Origin: Shinisaurus crocodilurus
Taxonomy: Eukaryota; Chordata; Lepidosauria; Squamata; Shinisauridae
NCBI GenBank assembly: GCA_021292165.1
Contig: JAHFWL010000433.1
Coordinates: 251,001 to 315,000, forward strand
DNA length: 64,000 nt
Direction of reading: 5' to 3'
Under the pieces are notes generated by a model. The model searched no databases. It was not told the DNA's origin and saw only the letters and a program-made list of their open reading frames with translations. This document shows, in pieces, positions 10,107 to 22,415 of the stretch. The stretch's first letter is position 1; each line of letters opens with the position of its first letter. The position numbers and the translations under genes were made by a program.

Positions 10107-11396
10107 TTAGAGGGTGAAAAGGCTACATAGCTATTACTACTAGCTCAACCTTCAAGCATGAGGAACATACCGGTAATCATTTTTTTAGACATTAGAAAAG
10201 TTCTCGACATAATTAGAAACAGTGCCTTAAACTGAGGTTAATTCCAACCGGTTTCACTTTTGGTTATGAAGGAACAGAGGTTATGCAGCCTTGACGCTAT
10301 GTGACCAACACACACCAGTAATTTATTTTATAAAGTAGTGTTAACTGATCTGAAGAATACTTCAACTGGATCCTTGCCAGGCAGCATACCTGGGAAGGAC
10401 TGTTCCAAACGATGGGGCACTTACCCACGCCCCCAAGATTAATTTCCGCCATGCAAATTCCCTTCTACAAGCGGTGGGTTCTGCCAATTCTGTTGCGCAA
10501 GCGGGAGCCCCTGTCTACGCAAGGGAGAATTAGCTCTTCCTAAAGGAAGCCCCGAAATGAACAGAAACACATACATATTTCTGGAAGGAGGCAGGTCGGT
10601 GGAGCTCCCTTATAGCTCCCGTTTGCACAACAGAGCTCCCTTATAGCTTTCTCCTTCCACAAATGAGTGTTTCCGCTTATTTCGCGTTGCAAGGAAGTGC
10701 TAAATTGATGGGGCCGCTTGAGCAACGCAATTGGTGGGGCATAAGAGAATCTATGGGAACCCAAGTGCCCCATTGGATTCTGCCCCAGACACCCAAATAA
10801 AAATATCAGAATTGGGGGTAAAAGTGTATGCTCAGAATAGGCCTCTGGACTTATCTCAACTCACTCGCAAGTCAAATTCAGAGAAAGGCAAAGTTGGATG
10901 AGGAAAATACAGCGGAAGGGGTCAGAATCACCAGTGCATACTTTGTCCAAAATTCACCTCTCAAGAGGCATACTTGCAAATCGGAAGGTTTCCCAGGGAC
11001 TAATTCAGACAAGGCTACCTATTGTTATACCAAACTATCTTAAGATTTCCTATTGGTTTGTCTGAAGTGCTGCTGCATATTGGTTTGCAGAACACAATTT
11101 GATACTGAGAAGGCTGCAGTTTGGACCAGAAACATTTTATACAGTTAGTAATATTTAATATTACCATCTGCATGGCGATAAATATTAAAATAGTTAGCCA
11201 ACTTTCCTCTCTAATCCCACCACAATATACAACGATAACCAGACACCTAACCAAGAAAAAAGGTCAGAGCTCTTGGCAAGGCCCCCACCCACATCAACCC
11301 CACCTAGCCATATCGACTGTACCTTCACTGCTGCTTTTCACAATGCGTGTGCATGCATGTGCATGCACGTGAGATAATTCCCATTCGTGTGTAAGC
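10107..11396. other. Mostly unassigned; possible inverted-repeat element
   Basis: Between about 10413 and 10776 the ends ATGGGGCACTTACCC and GGGAACCCAAGTGCCCCAT are inverted, and GAGCTCCCTTATAGCT is directly repeated inside, so this may be a decayed DNA transposon. No coding capacity. The rest holds nothing recognised. Confidence 0.35.
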
Positions 11397-11470
11397 TGTG
11401 GATCTATTACTGATTTTTGTAAACTGGCTTGAATGCCTTTGGTGGCCAAAAATTTTAATTAGGAAATCAT
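11397..11470 (+). mobile_element. LINE 3' UTR scrap
   Basis: GATTTTTGTAAACTGGCTTG, AATGCCTTTGGTGGCC, then AAAATTTTAATTAGGA matches the 3' region of the LINE at 8308-8366. Confidence 0.5.
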
Positions 11471-12160
11471 ACTTGCATAGTACCCCAAAAGCCCAGTTCC
11501 ACAGAGCTGTTACCTACCCACTTCTTCCATCATATCTCCTGTCTATTATTTCAAAGACTCCCTTTCTTATAGTACAGGACCACGCTCGACCCCGCTCCCT
11601 TTGCTAGCAATTTAAGGAAGGGAGAACACCTTTAGTGGGTTGACAAAGCAATTCATACTTTAGTTAGTAGCCTTGGTTTGCCTTGCAGTGAGGCCTGTCC
11701 TACTGCCCCGTATATCATTTACACAAATGCATTAAAATTCGCAAGACAAACTAGGCTTGGTTTTCCCATACCAACAAAACTAAGGCTTGTGGGTAAAACA
11801 AGTTATACAGGACAGCTAGTAGGCTTATGAAATAAGGATGTGTTTATCTGAAAACTCCAAGCCTATTTGCAGAGCCAAGCAACTAGCAAGAACTTGTATT
11901 TCTAAATATAGAAGAATCCTCTTTGGAAGATCATACAGCACCCATGACATTCCTCTATGCTGCCTTTGCCATCCAGATCATGCTGACACACCCATACCAC
12001 TATACTCTGCAATTACCGGTAGCTTGTTTCCTCCTCCTCTTTATATAAATACAATCAATAAATTAAAATTGACTAAAAGTTATATGACTAATCAATTAAA
12101 ATTTATTCCATTGGACTCCAGCCCTACTTGCTACAAAATACACTTGGACCTTTGCAGGTT
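11471..12160. other. Nothing recognised
   Basis: AT-rich, without a recognised repeat, RNA gene or exon. Confidence 0.4.
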
Positions 12161-12165
12161 TTCAC

Positions 12166-12720
12166 TTGATCAAACCTATTCTTGAACGGCTGGGGTCCCA
12201 AATTTGGTGCCCATGGACACCAATGTGTCCGCAGACACCTCTCTTGGCACCAGTCTCTCCCAACTGCAATCTACCTGGACACTATGCTCAACATCTGGGG
12301 CCCTCCTTTGACTGCCACCTCCAAGGAAGGCTCGGTTGGTGGCAACAAGGAGGGCCTTTTCAGTAGTAACCCCCCAATTCTGAAATAAGCTCCCCACTGA
12401 GGCCTGCCTGGCGCCAACCTTACTATCTTTTTGGCACCAGGTTAAAACTTCCCTCTATGCCAAGGCATTCAATACTTACTGTTCAAAATAACACTGGGGG
12501 TGGGGTGGGGGGTGATTGTCACCTGTAGGGTTAGTTTTATTAACTTTTAGTATTGTCATTTTAAACTGTGCTTTTAAATTTTGTATTAAAACTTTTAAAC
12601 TACATTGTATGTTTTTATTGTTGGTTTTTATGTAGATTTTATTGTATGAATTGTTGTGAACCGCCCAGAGAGCTTAGGCTGTGGGGCGGTACAGAAATGA
12701 AATAAATCATCATCATCTGT
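12166..12720 (+). pseudogene. L2-like LINE 3' terminal fragment
   Basis: The plus strand encodes, in broken frames, the terminal LINE block: Arg-(Arg/Ala)-Ala-Phe-Ser-Val-Val, a Pro-Gln-Phe-Trp-Asn-like block and a Lys-Thr-Ser-Leu-Tyr block (about 12325-12470). An AT-rich 3' UTR follows, then the family end GTGAACCGCCCAGAGAGCTT, GGGGCGGTACAGAAATG and an (ATC)n tail. Dead and 5'-truncated. Confidence 0.7.
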
Positions 12721-15700
12721 CCTCTTGATTTTTATTTTATTTCAAAAGATTTTTGTAATTAAAAAAAATTAAGTGGGAGGCCAGCATGCTGCAAAGTGCA
12801 TGCATGCTGCCAGCATGCTGCCTTCCAGCACCATCTTCATTTGGGTTAAAAAGAGTGGTTTTGTGTTTTGGAGCTCAGGTTTCCACCTCTACCTTATATT
12901 TAGGTTCTTTGGTAAGTTATTTTTCTTTTAGTTTCACCAGTCTGACTTCTGGAAAATGAGTGTTTTGTGACCAGCCATGCCCACCATGCCAGCCATTTTG
13001 TGAGAGTGTCCACAACACTCCATCAAAATTCCAAATGTGCCCTTGAGCCCAAACAGTTGGGGAGGAAAAGGGTGGCATTGCTAGAACTGTACAACTTGTC
13101 TCAATTGTCAACAAGCTTGATATTAATTTTAACTGGAGAGAACTGAGCATATCTACACAATATAAATCTACTCAAGGAACAATTGGAATTGTTACTGTGT
13201 TTGGGTACAAACATGGAAAGCAAGAACAATGATCTTCTTAACTTGCACAAACAGTGCTGTGGCACAATCTAAGTAGTTCCTTGTAGAAGATTGTTCTAGT
13301 TTCTCATCTTACCAAAGTCTCATCCTCGTATTTATGTCCTTGGAAGTCGAAAACAAATTCATCCCAATTGCACATGTAGTCTTTCAGAAATAAAGACAAA
13401 TATTTCAGACTTACTTTTGTTCCTGTGGAGCTGGTATTTCAACCTTAGCATATACTCATCCCACTCCCTCAAGGTCTAACATTAGTGCTCTGATATTTTT
13501 CTCTATTTTTTGCATGCCTTCTGTGGTTACTTTCTGCTCTGAACTCACTTCTCACTGAACTGCACCTGTAAGTCAGGGTTTATTCTATTGTTTTTCCCCT
13601 GGTTGCAATACGGTGGAAGGGAGGTCTTCAGTCGCAATGCCAGTTCCTCCTGCCAGAAAACAGGAAGCTAAGATCTTCTTCAAAGATTCATTTTCAAAAT
13701 AGATTGTTCATCTTCCACCTCCTCCCACTAAAAGGTCATGCTGTTTCTGATGTAGCCTGTGGGTGTGAAACACTTCATTGAAACACTTGGGGAGGATAGA
13801 TATCAGAATATTTCTCTACATGTAGATGACTGTTCTACATTTCTGAAGTAGTGAAGAAACAAGCCCTTTTCATATATTAGCTCTGAATACCAAATATTCT
13901 GATGAACTCGAATGTGTCAAAAGAACGCAGCAAACATAATTTGGAGACACCCAAAGTCTTACAATTTGAATATGATAAACCGGTTTGAGCATCTCTGCAT
14001 CAAAGTGTCTGCCTTTGTCTGATGGTTGCAAAGCCCACACCAGTCAGGACAGCTGACTCAGCTGATACAGCAGTTGCAAGAACGGAAGCAGCACAACACC
14101 CATGTTACAGAAGAGAGGAGACAAAACAGCTGCTGCCAGCAGCATGCTTCTTCCAGCAAAGAGATCAACAGACCTTACTTCCTAGTAATTTGCATGTTTA
14201 AAGATAAGATGGTGGCAGTGAGGAAAAGGAGGAGACAGAAGAAGAGGGCAGCAAGAACGAACAAGTAAACCTCAAAATGGTGGGTTAGAAAGGCTCAACC
14301 ACACGGTGTGGCTGAGAAGGAAGAAACTGTGACAGGCCCAGATAATGTCTGCTGGAAAATGCTGACTGATACAGAAGGGAGAATACAGCATGCCTATATG
14401 AACAGTACTGGCATCTGGGCTTTCAGTACATAAAGTCAACTGCAAAATGACTTGAGTCTGAATACATTTACATCAGATGTGAGCTGATTTGGGAAGGGAA
14501 GCCAAATTAAATTTGTATTCACCCAGTTTTCTCATCAGCCATCAAAAAAAGCAGTCTGGATACCAACAATTTTTTTTAAACTTTTCCTCATTCAAAAATT
14601 TCAAGCACAGTCCTGCACAGAGATGAATTTTAAGTCAACTTCCACCGTCCCAGTCCCATACCCTTCCTGCTCCTTCCATTCCACAGTTCTCTGCCCCTCC
14701 TGGGAAAAAGAAGCTTTAAATATAAACCTGAACAGTTTATACACCAATTCCTTACATGCATTTTTGTTTGCTTGCATAATTATGGGTGCAGAATACACAC
14801 AGATCTGTCACTTTTGTAAACGTTCTGCAGGAATTAACAAGTTTGAAATCCTGGGGTAAACAAAAAGATAATGTCTTTTGAAAAAAAATACCACCAGCTT
14901 GCCCAACTCAGTGATAATTATGTGAGGCAGAAAATTTTCCGAAACAGAAAGTTTTTCAGTGCTTTTATTTTTCAGCAGAAGAATTTCCATTTCATAAGTA
15001 ACAATGAATGGATACCAAATGCAAATACAGTATTAGGCAACCTTGGCAGTTTCAAAGTTGTAGATGAATGGTTGTCAGCATATCATGAACAGTTCTTTGG
15101 GTTGCTAAAATGTATTAGTGTGCCAACGGTTTCCAATACCTTTGTTTTTTTCCTTAAATTTAAACACTGTAAGGAAAGTACAGGCTATTGTCTTTAAATT
15201 TTTACAAGTATTCCGATAAAAAAATCTACATAATATAACATTTAAATCACATTAAGTATGCTTTACTTTTCCCCTCAAATATTTCAGGTCAAATAATGGT
15301 GTGTTGGGACAAAAAAAATCAACACCGGGTACTTTTTTTTTTTTTAGCGTTGTCGTTTACTAAATATAAGTAAAATAAACAGGTTAAATTAGATCACTCT
15401 TTAGGGCATCAGATAATTTTCCAGTGCAAACTGAAAATTTTCCAATGTAAATTACCCTATGCAAATATTTGTACAGGAAAATTGTTCCAGAACATTTTCG
15501 GGAAAGCCCACAACACCAGGTGAACCTCACCTGGCAAATAATTTGACATCTTGGCACATTCCATATGGAACTGGCACAATACACTCCATCCCAGCTTTTC
15601 CTTAAATTGCCAACAGAAAGTATTAAAACTAAAACTTCACCTGATGCCTTTTGAAGAAAGAGAAACATCTTTGTTCTACTACAGGAACATTAATATCTGT

Positions 15701-15800
15701 ATTTTGTGTTTATGTGACTACCACCACAATACAGTACAAAAGAAATGCTATATTCTGAGTAATCTAATCAAATTAAGCAGATATGTTGGCTTAGATCCCA
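12721..15800. other. Intron-like DNA, nothing recognised
   Basis: About 3 kb of AT-rich sequence without recognisable repeats, RNA genes or exons. It is the longest repeat-poor block in the left half of the window, so conserved non-coding elements could be sought here. Confidence 0.4.
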
Positions 15801-15824
15801 TGTAACACTAGTGGAAGCCCTGCA

Positions 15825-15985
15825 GCCCTGCGCACCTTCAGAAAATCTGCTCCAGCGGGTTTCCCAGCCCTCCAGAGCAGATTTTGAGGGTGTGCAGTGG
15901 GGTGGAGGGGGTGGAGGAGAAATTGTTCCCTCCTGATTCTGCTGATGGAACTGCTTCCATCAGCAGAACTGCAACCATGAGCTTT
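15825..15985. repeat. Double-hairpin repeat
   Basis: Two inverted repeats in series: GCGCACCTTCAGAAAATCTG against CAGATTTTGAGGGTGTGC, then the perfect 14-bp stem TTCTGCTGATGGAA / TTCCATCAGCAGAA (15937-15968) around a 4-base loop. Probably a decayed DNA transposon. Confidence 0.5.
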
Positions 15986-16679
15986 TAAACTGGATTAATA
16001 TGGAAATAAGCTGACAAATCAATGTGAAAGATTTTATTCACCAACTGACTTGTTTGCTAGTCTAGCTGGTTGAAAGAAGAAAAGACCTGTCTGTGCACTT
16101 ACTGTACGAACAGGAAGACCTTGACTATGAGTTGCTTATCTGACTCTCTGTATAACCCGTATCCCGATCCCATTGTGCACCGCAGCTGTTTTCTGCCAAG
16201 TAAGCCAACTCAGAAGCAAAGAGCTCTAACTTTTATCATCTCCAGTGTGAATAATAATACAGAACTATGGTTACAGGGCAGTTTAAAAATGTAAGGAATA
16301 AAACAGAAATTTCTGCCCATATTGTTTGTAACTCAGCCAATTAACCCAAGGCACAGAGAAAGGGTCCCAACAGCTAGCTCCAATTTATAAGTCAAGACAC
16401 CAGCAACTGATGCTTAAGCAGAGGTCTCTGTTACTGTTCACACTGGAGAGAAGCAAGAGTTAGAAAGCTCTTTGCTCATGCTGGAGCAAGTCAACAGTGA
16501 TTCTTCAGCCTTTTCTCAACTGAAAGAATCAGACACTAACCAGAGGCTTAAATTTTGTTTGGGATCAGTCTGTCAAACTCCATTCCTGACCCAAAATAGC
16601 TTTAGCTCCTTGTGCTGCATTGCTCCAAACTTCCATTGCTGGAGGCATGGTGCTCCAACTAGGAAACTGCCAACTCAGT
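15986..16679. other. Nothing recognised
   Basis: No repeat, RNA gene or exon recognised in this stretch before the Harbinger-like terminus at 16680. Confidence 0.4.
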
Positions 16680-16959
16680 GACCCAGTGCGCATGATGGAA
16701 CAACCCACAGTTTGTTAACCATGGGTTGTTTGGGAGGGAGCAAATGTGTGCGTATGTGTGTGTTGGGGGAAGGCTTGAATTGGGACCACTACCCACAGAA
16801 ACATTTATTTCTCTTTCTTCCATATCTCTGCCTCTATCTCCCTCTTCACTCAATGCCCCCCATTTGGTCATCCAAATACAACTGCAGTTTGACTTTTTGA
16901 GAAGCAGTACCTAGTTCTCTGCAGGTACCTGCAGCAGAACAAACACCAAATTTGGTCTA

Positions 16960-17315
16960 CAAGCAGTCCCCGGGTTACGAACAAGATCTGTTCTTATGTC
17001 TGTCTTTAAGTCGAATTTGTACGTAAGTCGGAGCAGTAGAGCGTAGTATACATTAAAAATGGCATTATGCAAATTGCAGCCATTTTTACGTATACTACGC
17101 TATACTCTACGTAAACGATGTAGAGCTGGGGAACCCAGAAGTCTGGCGAGTGCTTCAGCTGGCGCTCGCCGGAGGCTTGGCTCACACGGCGGGAGCGCTC
17201 ACCAAGCACCCCCGTGAGTCGGGTGCTGGGCTGGGCGCCCATCCCTAATTATGGCGGTCTGTTCATAAGTACGAGTTGTCCGTAAGTCGGACGTTCATAA
17301 CCCGGGGACTGCCTG
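16960..17315. mobile_element. Tigger/MER44-like MITE with TA duplication
   Basis: Ends CAAGCAGTCCCCGGGTTACG and ATAACCCGGGGACTGCCTG are inverted and flanked by TA (16958-16959, 17316-17317). Near the centre, AGCGTAGTATAC and GTATACTACGCT form a further palindrome around TAAAAATGGC / GCCATTTTTA. No transposase. Confidence 0.8.
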
Positions 17316-17573
17316 TATAAACGAAATGGTTCATAGACCTGCTCGCTGTAGCTGATCGGCTGTGCAGGCTGGAAAGCATGGTTTTCAGGCCACAGTAGAA
17401 CCCCCCTTCCTGCAACACCCAACATTCAATACTAGCTGTGCTGGTCTCCCCCCACCCCATCCCTATGGGACCAAAATAACTCAATCCAAAGTGTCAATTT
17501 ACACACCTCTGCCCCTGCCTCCAGCCTTCTTCTTGTTCAACTCCTCCATTCTCAGCAACTGAATCAGTACGAG

Positions 17574-18912
17574 ATGGGGCTGCTTCCACTGGTGTCCTGT
17601 ACCTCGACGGGAGTTATGGCAGAAGAAGCACTAATTTCTGCTGTGATTGACACTGCTCTAAAAGCCTTTACTGATTACCGTGATGAGCAGCACGAGGTCC
17701 TCGTGCACCATCGTACGACACCTGCACCAGATTCCCTAATGGCTCTGCTGCACTTGTATGCTGCAGGTGGTGCGGGATGGTTCAGCAGTCTCCATGGGAT
17801 ATAAATGTCAACCTCTATGAAAGGAGACCGTGCCACCATGGCTGCTGCCGCCACGGTGGAGCTCACAGCAGACAGAGGTGTCGTCCATCAGTTCACTCAC
17901 ACGTACTGAAGCTTTGTGGACATCAATTCTGGACATGGATGCTTGAGATGCCAGATTTTGAGGCAGCTTCTGCATGTCCTGGGACACTTTTGAAATCATA
18001 ACATCGAAAATTCAGCCTCTAATCATTCATTTGGACACGGTAATGTGGAAATCCTTGCTTTCAACATTGGGTACCTCTCCCTCAACATTACCTTCAGAGT
18101 AGCGAACTCTACTGCGTGTGATATCTTCAGAGAGACGGGCATTCTGAACGAATTCTACCTCGCTGATGTTATAAAGGTGGGGGACGAGAGGAAGAACATG
18201 AACTGGGATTCCCTCCAGTGGCAGGTGCCCTGGATTCCTCGCACATGTGCATTTTACCTCCTCCCGGGCGGTGTGAGTTCTACAACTATAAATGCATTTA
18301 CAGCATGGTCCTCCAAGGTGCTTGTGAACTCTAAAGGGAGGTTTATAAACATTTATACAGGGGTTTCCGGGAGAAGCTATGACATGGCTATCTTCTGGAA
18401 CTCACCTTTGGCAGACAAACTAAACACGGGCAGATTCTTCACCAGTCCCCGCCCCACTATGGTAAACAGCCTCCCCATGCAGCCCCTTATTCTCAGAGAT
18501 CAGGCCTTTGCACTTCAACCGTGGCTTATGGCACCGTACCGGGCTCCAAGGCCAGCCGAATAGAAAAACTTTAATTACTACCACAGCCACGCTAGACTCC
18601 CCGTAGAGCACACTTTTGGCTGCTTAATAGAGTGCATGGCGGCACTCTATCTACCCACTTCTGGATGTGGAGGAAGAGCTCATACCAGATGTGATTGTCA
18701 CTTGCTGCATCCTGCACAACATCTGCGAGTCAAGGGGGGACGTGCTCCTTCAGGACAACCCCAAGCCACCTGGACCAGAGACTGAAAATGACACCATCGC
18801 CACCGACGGGCAGGAGAATGAGCCCCCTCGACTTCCCTTGAATCCATCATCCAGATCAGCAACTCGGGAAGAAGCTAGAAATATCTGTTCAGCTATCTCT
18901 GAGTGGATCTAG
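17574..18912 (+). pseudogene. Harbinger (DDE) transposase pseudogene
   Basis: Role: the enzyme would cut and rejoin the element's own ends; this copy cannot. The catalytic landmarks are in order but not in one frame. A Gly-Ala-Leu-Asp block (first Asp, codon 18233-18235) is followed by PPPG and an Glu-Phe-Tyr-Asn-Tyr-Lys block. Then, after a frameshift near 18310-18325, comes NSKGRFINIYTGVSGR and the Arg-Asp-Gln-Ala-Phe block (second Asp, 18498-18500) in the frame 18045-18563. That frame stops at 18561-18563 before Val-Glu-His-Thr-Phe-Gly-Cys (catalytic Glu codon 18606-18608). A second frameshift leads into 18667-18912, with the family's Cys-Cys-Ile-Leu-His-Asn-Ile-Cys-Glu motif. The upstream part (17574-18040) is too decayed to place. 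Related by family to vertebrate HARBI1, but clearly a transposon copy. Confidence 0.8.
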
Positions 18913-19837
18913 ACCCATTACCCATGTGTGTACAGTCACTAAGAAGGACTTACACCTGCAGAAGTGCCTTTCCCATCTGCCTGTGTTATACTTGCTAGAA
19001 TAATGTAGAATGTAGCCTCCGCCCATATAAGCATTTCTTCCCTATAAGCATCTGTTGAAGCATAGCATTCCCCGAGTAAGCCCCCCTCCATAGTCTCTAA
19101 GAACCTTGTTTTCTATAATTGCACCCCAGCCTACAAGTCAGTAGCCCAGTTACTTGCATTTCCTATCTAGAACCAGCAACCCACCCCATCACCACCCCTC
19201 ACACAAGTGATGCCCAATAGTGCTTTCCAAAGGAAAAACAGGTTTTTAGTTGTTCCTACGGTGGCAACAGAAGCTACCAAAAAATGTTGTTTCTCAATAA
19301 AGAACTTAGGGTGAGAGTGTGTGTGGCGGTGTGAGCTCAATGAGATTTCCCTGTCTGAAGCAGCAAGGTAGGAAGGAGGGTGAGCAAAAGCAGCTTTGCC
19401 AATGAGCCTGGGGGCATGGGTGCAGTGATGGCTGCAACACAAACTGCTACCTGGGGAGTCCGAGAGCAGAGAGAGGGGATACAGAGCAAGACCAAGAACC
19501 AATTCAGAGAGGGGAGGGGGAAGAGGGAGACTGGATGAACAAAACAAGCAGCATGGGCAGGCAGATGGCAGCGTGCTAATAAAAACATAAAAGGGCAGGA
19601 AAAGGTTTACAGGTTTTAATTAGAGATACAGTCAGGTATCAGCAGCCACGGGGCGTGGCAAGGATGAGAAAACTTTCCAATGGGAGGTGGCAAAGGAAAA
19701 CACACCCCGAACATGCAGCAGACCAATAGTAAAAACGGCTGCTGATACAGCAAGGGATCGTGGGATGCGGATTCTGGTTTAAAGGCACCTGGGATATGTG
19801 CTGGAGCTGGCTGGAGGACCGAGCAGGAAGGAGGGGC
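18913..19837. other. 3' part of the Harbinger element, non-coding
   Basis: No gene seen between the transposase remnant and the SINE; minus-strand open frames at 19167-19588 are leucine/serine/proline-rich and unsupported. Confidence 0.4.
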
Positions 19838-20007
19838 ATAGATTTTATAGATCAGAGTTGGAAGGAGCCTACAAGGCTATCGAGCCCAACCCCCTGCTCA
19901 ATGCAGGAAACTAGAGGAGGGGTCTCCCATCCAAGTAATAACCAGGCTTGACCCTGCTTAGCTTTCCACGCTCAGACAAGCTGAGCCAGCGTAAGCCACA
20001 GGCCTGT
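19838..20007 (-). mobile_element. 5S rRNA-derived SINE with CR1-like tail
   Basis: On the minus strand the head AAGCTAAGCAGGGTC, GCCTGGTTATTACTTGG and ATGGGAGACC reproduces the internal promoter region of 5S rRNA (box A, intermediate element, box C). This is followed by a LINE-like tail GGGGTTGG(A/G)CTCGATAGCC-type and CTTCCAACTCTGATC. Such elements are transcribed by RNA polymerase III and copied by a partner LINE. It is not a functional 5S gene. It inserted inside the Harbinger element. Confidence 0.9.
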
Positions 20008-20201
20008 AGAACAAGCCATGGCAAGCCTGATCGTCTGTTAGGCATACTGTGGGTTGTTCTGTGAATGGCCCACACTGCGTAGCTTATTCGCAGGGTAGCT
20101 TACCGTGTTGTGCGAACTCGCTCAGTGTCTACACACACTGAAAGGCAGTGGCTCTCCAGGTTTTCAGACTGGTGTCTTCCCCAGCCCTACCTGGAGAGGG
20201 C

Positions 20202-20372
20202 AGGCCTGTGGTTGATGCTGGCTCAGCTTGTTTGAGCGTGGAAAGCTAAGCAGGGTCAGGCCTGGTTATTACTTGGATGGGAGACCCCTCCTCTAGTTTC
20301 CTGCATTGAGCAGGGGGTTGGACTCGATAGTCTTGTAGGCTCCTTCCAACTCTATCTATCTAGGTATCTATG
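20202..20372 (+). mobile_element. 5S rRNA-derived SINE with CR1-like tail
   Basis: Same family as 19838-20007 but opposite orientation, about 200 bp away, so the two could pair as an inverted repeat in RNA. The 5' GGCCTGTGGTTGATGCTGGC and 5S-like AAGCTAAGCAGGGTCAGGCC are clear; the tail ends in a (CTAT)n run. Confidence 0.9.
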
Positions 20373-21598
20373 GATTGAACCTGGAACCTTCTGCATCCAA
20401 TGCATGTGCTCTCTACCACTGAATTATCCATTTGGCAGTATGAGCATTGTGCAGTGCAAAGCAGCCATTTCCACTCCCAGAATGGATTGCCCTTGCTATA
20501 TCAGGGCAATTGACTGTTATGTCTTTTTTATGTTTAAAGGCAAGCACAGATTTATTCAGCCCTGGTTTCATCTTCTAATCTCGATAAGTGATTCCCCCCA
20601 CCCCTGTAAATGTTTAGGCTAATTACTCAGCATTTGATTCCTGCAAGTGATGGATGACATTATATTGCACTTCTCATCATTTATATGAATAGCATGTGCA
20701 AAGTATTTGAAAAAATAATTAAGTTTTCCATCAACAGCATGAAGGAGGTGCCAGGAAGTTTTTTAAAGCAGCTGTTAAGCATGCCCACTTCTCAGCAACT
20801 GAAATACAGCAAATTAGTATTTTAACATAAAGTGTTTTAGCATAAACAAAACCTGATAACAGATACGGTAACTTCTAGACCAAATATTTGTTTCTTTTGC
20901 TCATGAACAGCCATGAACGCGCTGGCTAATCTTGTGCAAGTTCATTCTCTTTCCCTCATCTCCATCTGTCATGACAGCAACCTACCTTCCTGATGTGTGT
21001 AGTTAACACACAATAAAGATTGTGCGAAGGCTGAGGGGACATGGTGGAACAGAAAAAATAAGAAAAAATCGTCGTCGTCCCCCAATTTTCCAAAAATCCC
21101 TGGGGGGAAATGGTAAACCGGATCATTTGCAGCAATGTAGCTTCGTGCATCTTTAAGTGTGGGTGGTGGAAAATCTATTTTCCTTATTTTAGTACACATT
21201 GCAATGCACCTGTTGTGTAAATCCTACTGCTAAATCCCTGTGTATTTTAATTACAGCCACAAATGCTGGACAACTGTTTTAAAACAGGAGGCTGATGGGA
21301 CAAAATACAGCTCAATACAACTTAAGGGCTTGACATAGCCATGGCTATATATTCTGTGTGCTAAAAGGAAAAACCCATCAAAATTCTGTGCTGGTACTCC
21401 AAATTGGTGCCTAGACACTTTGAAGTCCATTGACATGTGGAGAGCTCAGACATTTATCCAATTTACATATATTTCACATAGAATTATCAGGAGGTATACC
21501 TGTGCAGTAATTCATTTTTACACCCATATTAGTCTCACAAGAACCCTGTGATACAGCTGGGGGAGTGAGGGGGCGTGGCTGAGCCCAGGTCTCCCTGT
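20373..21598. other. Nothing firm; old SINE-like scrap at right
   Basis: About 21500-21598 contains CCCTGTGATACAGCTGG and GAGCCCAGGTCTCCCTG, reminiscent of an old tRNA-derived SINE on the minus strand. The rest is unassigned. Confidence 0.35.
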
Positions 21599-21760
21599 TT
21601 CATAGATTTCATAGAGTTGGAAGGAGCCTACAAGGCCATCGAGTCCAACCCCCTGCTCAATGCAGGAAACTAGAGGAGGGGTCTCCCATCCAAGTAATAA
21701 CCAGGCCTGACCCTGCTTAGCTTTCCACGCTCAGACAAGCTAAGCCAGCGTAAGCCACAG
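21599..21760 (-). mobile_element. 5S rRNA-derived SINE
   Basis: Full-length member on the minus strand, from the TTTCATAGA-type tail to GCCACAG. The 5S-like block GGTCTCCCATCCAAGTAATA and CCTGCTTAGCTTTCCACGC is well preserved. Confidence 0.9.
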
Positions 21761-22077
21761 AGTTCGACATTTGATTCACTATATCATATTGGCTTCATAC
21801 TGCTAACCACAGGGAAGGGAAAGCTGCTATGCATAACACCGAAGCCTCACTCAATATCCTGCTCAGAAACACCCGTTTCTAAGATTTTAACCAAGCATTA
21901 CCCACCCACTTGAAGACCTATCTTTGCAGCCTAGGATCTAGAACTTGTTTTAAGGGGGTAGTGGTGGATGAAAACTATGATTTTTCAGGATACTGACTTC
22001 TGTTTCCCTGTAAAAAATTCTATGCTTGCATGGCAAGAGGGCAGAAAAAAAATTCAACCTGAATGTATCCACTAGAT
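21761..22077. other. Nothing recognised
   Basis: Short unassigned spacer between a SINE and a hAT-type element. Confidence 0.4.
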
Positions 22078-22415
22078 CAGGGGTGCAGCCCTCCAAATCC
22101 AGCCCTCCTCGGGGCCAAATCCAGCCCTCCTAGGTTCCTCAAATGTCCCCACCCCCTTCCCCAAGCTCCACCCCCTTTCCAGTAACCACTGGCCGTTTGG
22201 TGGTTTCCCAGCTTTTCTGACCTTTTTTTCCCCATTCTAAAAGATTGAAATGTCTCTCCTAAAGGTTAGCTACTGGAAGTAAGAACTTTAAGCGAACACA
22301 TGCTAGTACTTTTGTCCACGTCCCTTTTGCCTTTGCGCCCCCCCCCCCCCCGGAATGCAGCACAAAATACCAGTCTTCAAAATGGAATTTGGCCCTCAGG
22401 CTAAAAGGGGTTCCG
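22078..22415. mobile_element. hAT-type non-autonomous element
   Basis: It begins CAGGGGTGCAGCCC and ends with GGGCCAAATTCC-type complement (GGAATTTGGCCCTCAGG then AAAGGGGTTCCG). CACTAGAT at 22070-22077 and CACTAGAA at 22416-22423 form a 7/8 target duplication. The left end contains the direct repeat AATCCAGCCCTCCT. No coding capacity. Confidence 0.6.

Larger units (their letters stand above)
16680..20081 (+). mobile_element. PIF/Harbinger transposon, decayed
   Basis: The left terminus GACCCAGTGCGCATGATGG followed by AACAACCCACAG is mirrored by CTGTGGGTTGTTCTGTG, then GGCCCACACTGCGT at 20047-20080. Between them lies a broken Harbinger-type transposase (17574-18912). A Tigger-like MITE (16960-17315) and a 5S-SINE (19838-20007) inserted later. 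The right boundary is approximate and no target duplication could be confirmed. No second, Myb-like Harbinger gene was seen. Confidence 0.55.

Noticed and set aside
18045..18912. Domesticated HARBI1 gene
   Set aside because: Frameshifts and a stop separate the catalytic blocks, and transposon termini surround it. A host gene would be intact.
19838..20372. 5S rRNA genes
   Set aside because: Only the internal promoter region resembles 5S rRNA; the 5' and 3' thirds are replaced, a LINE-like tail is attached and copies are dispersed, so they are SINEs.
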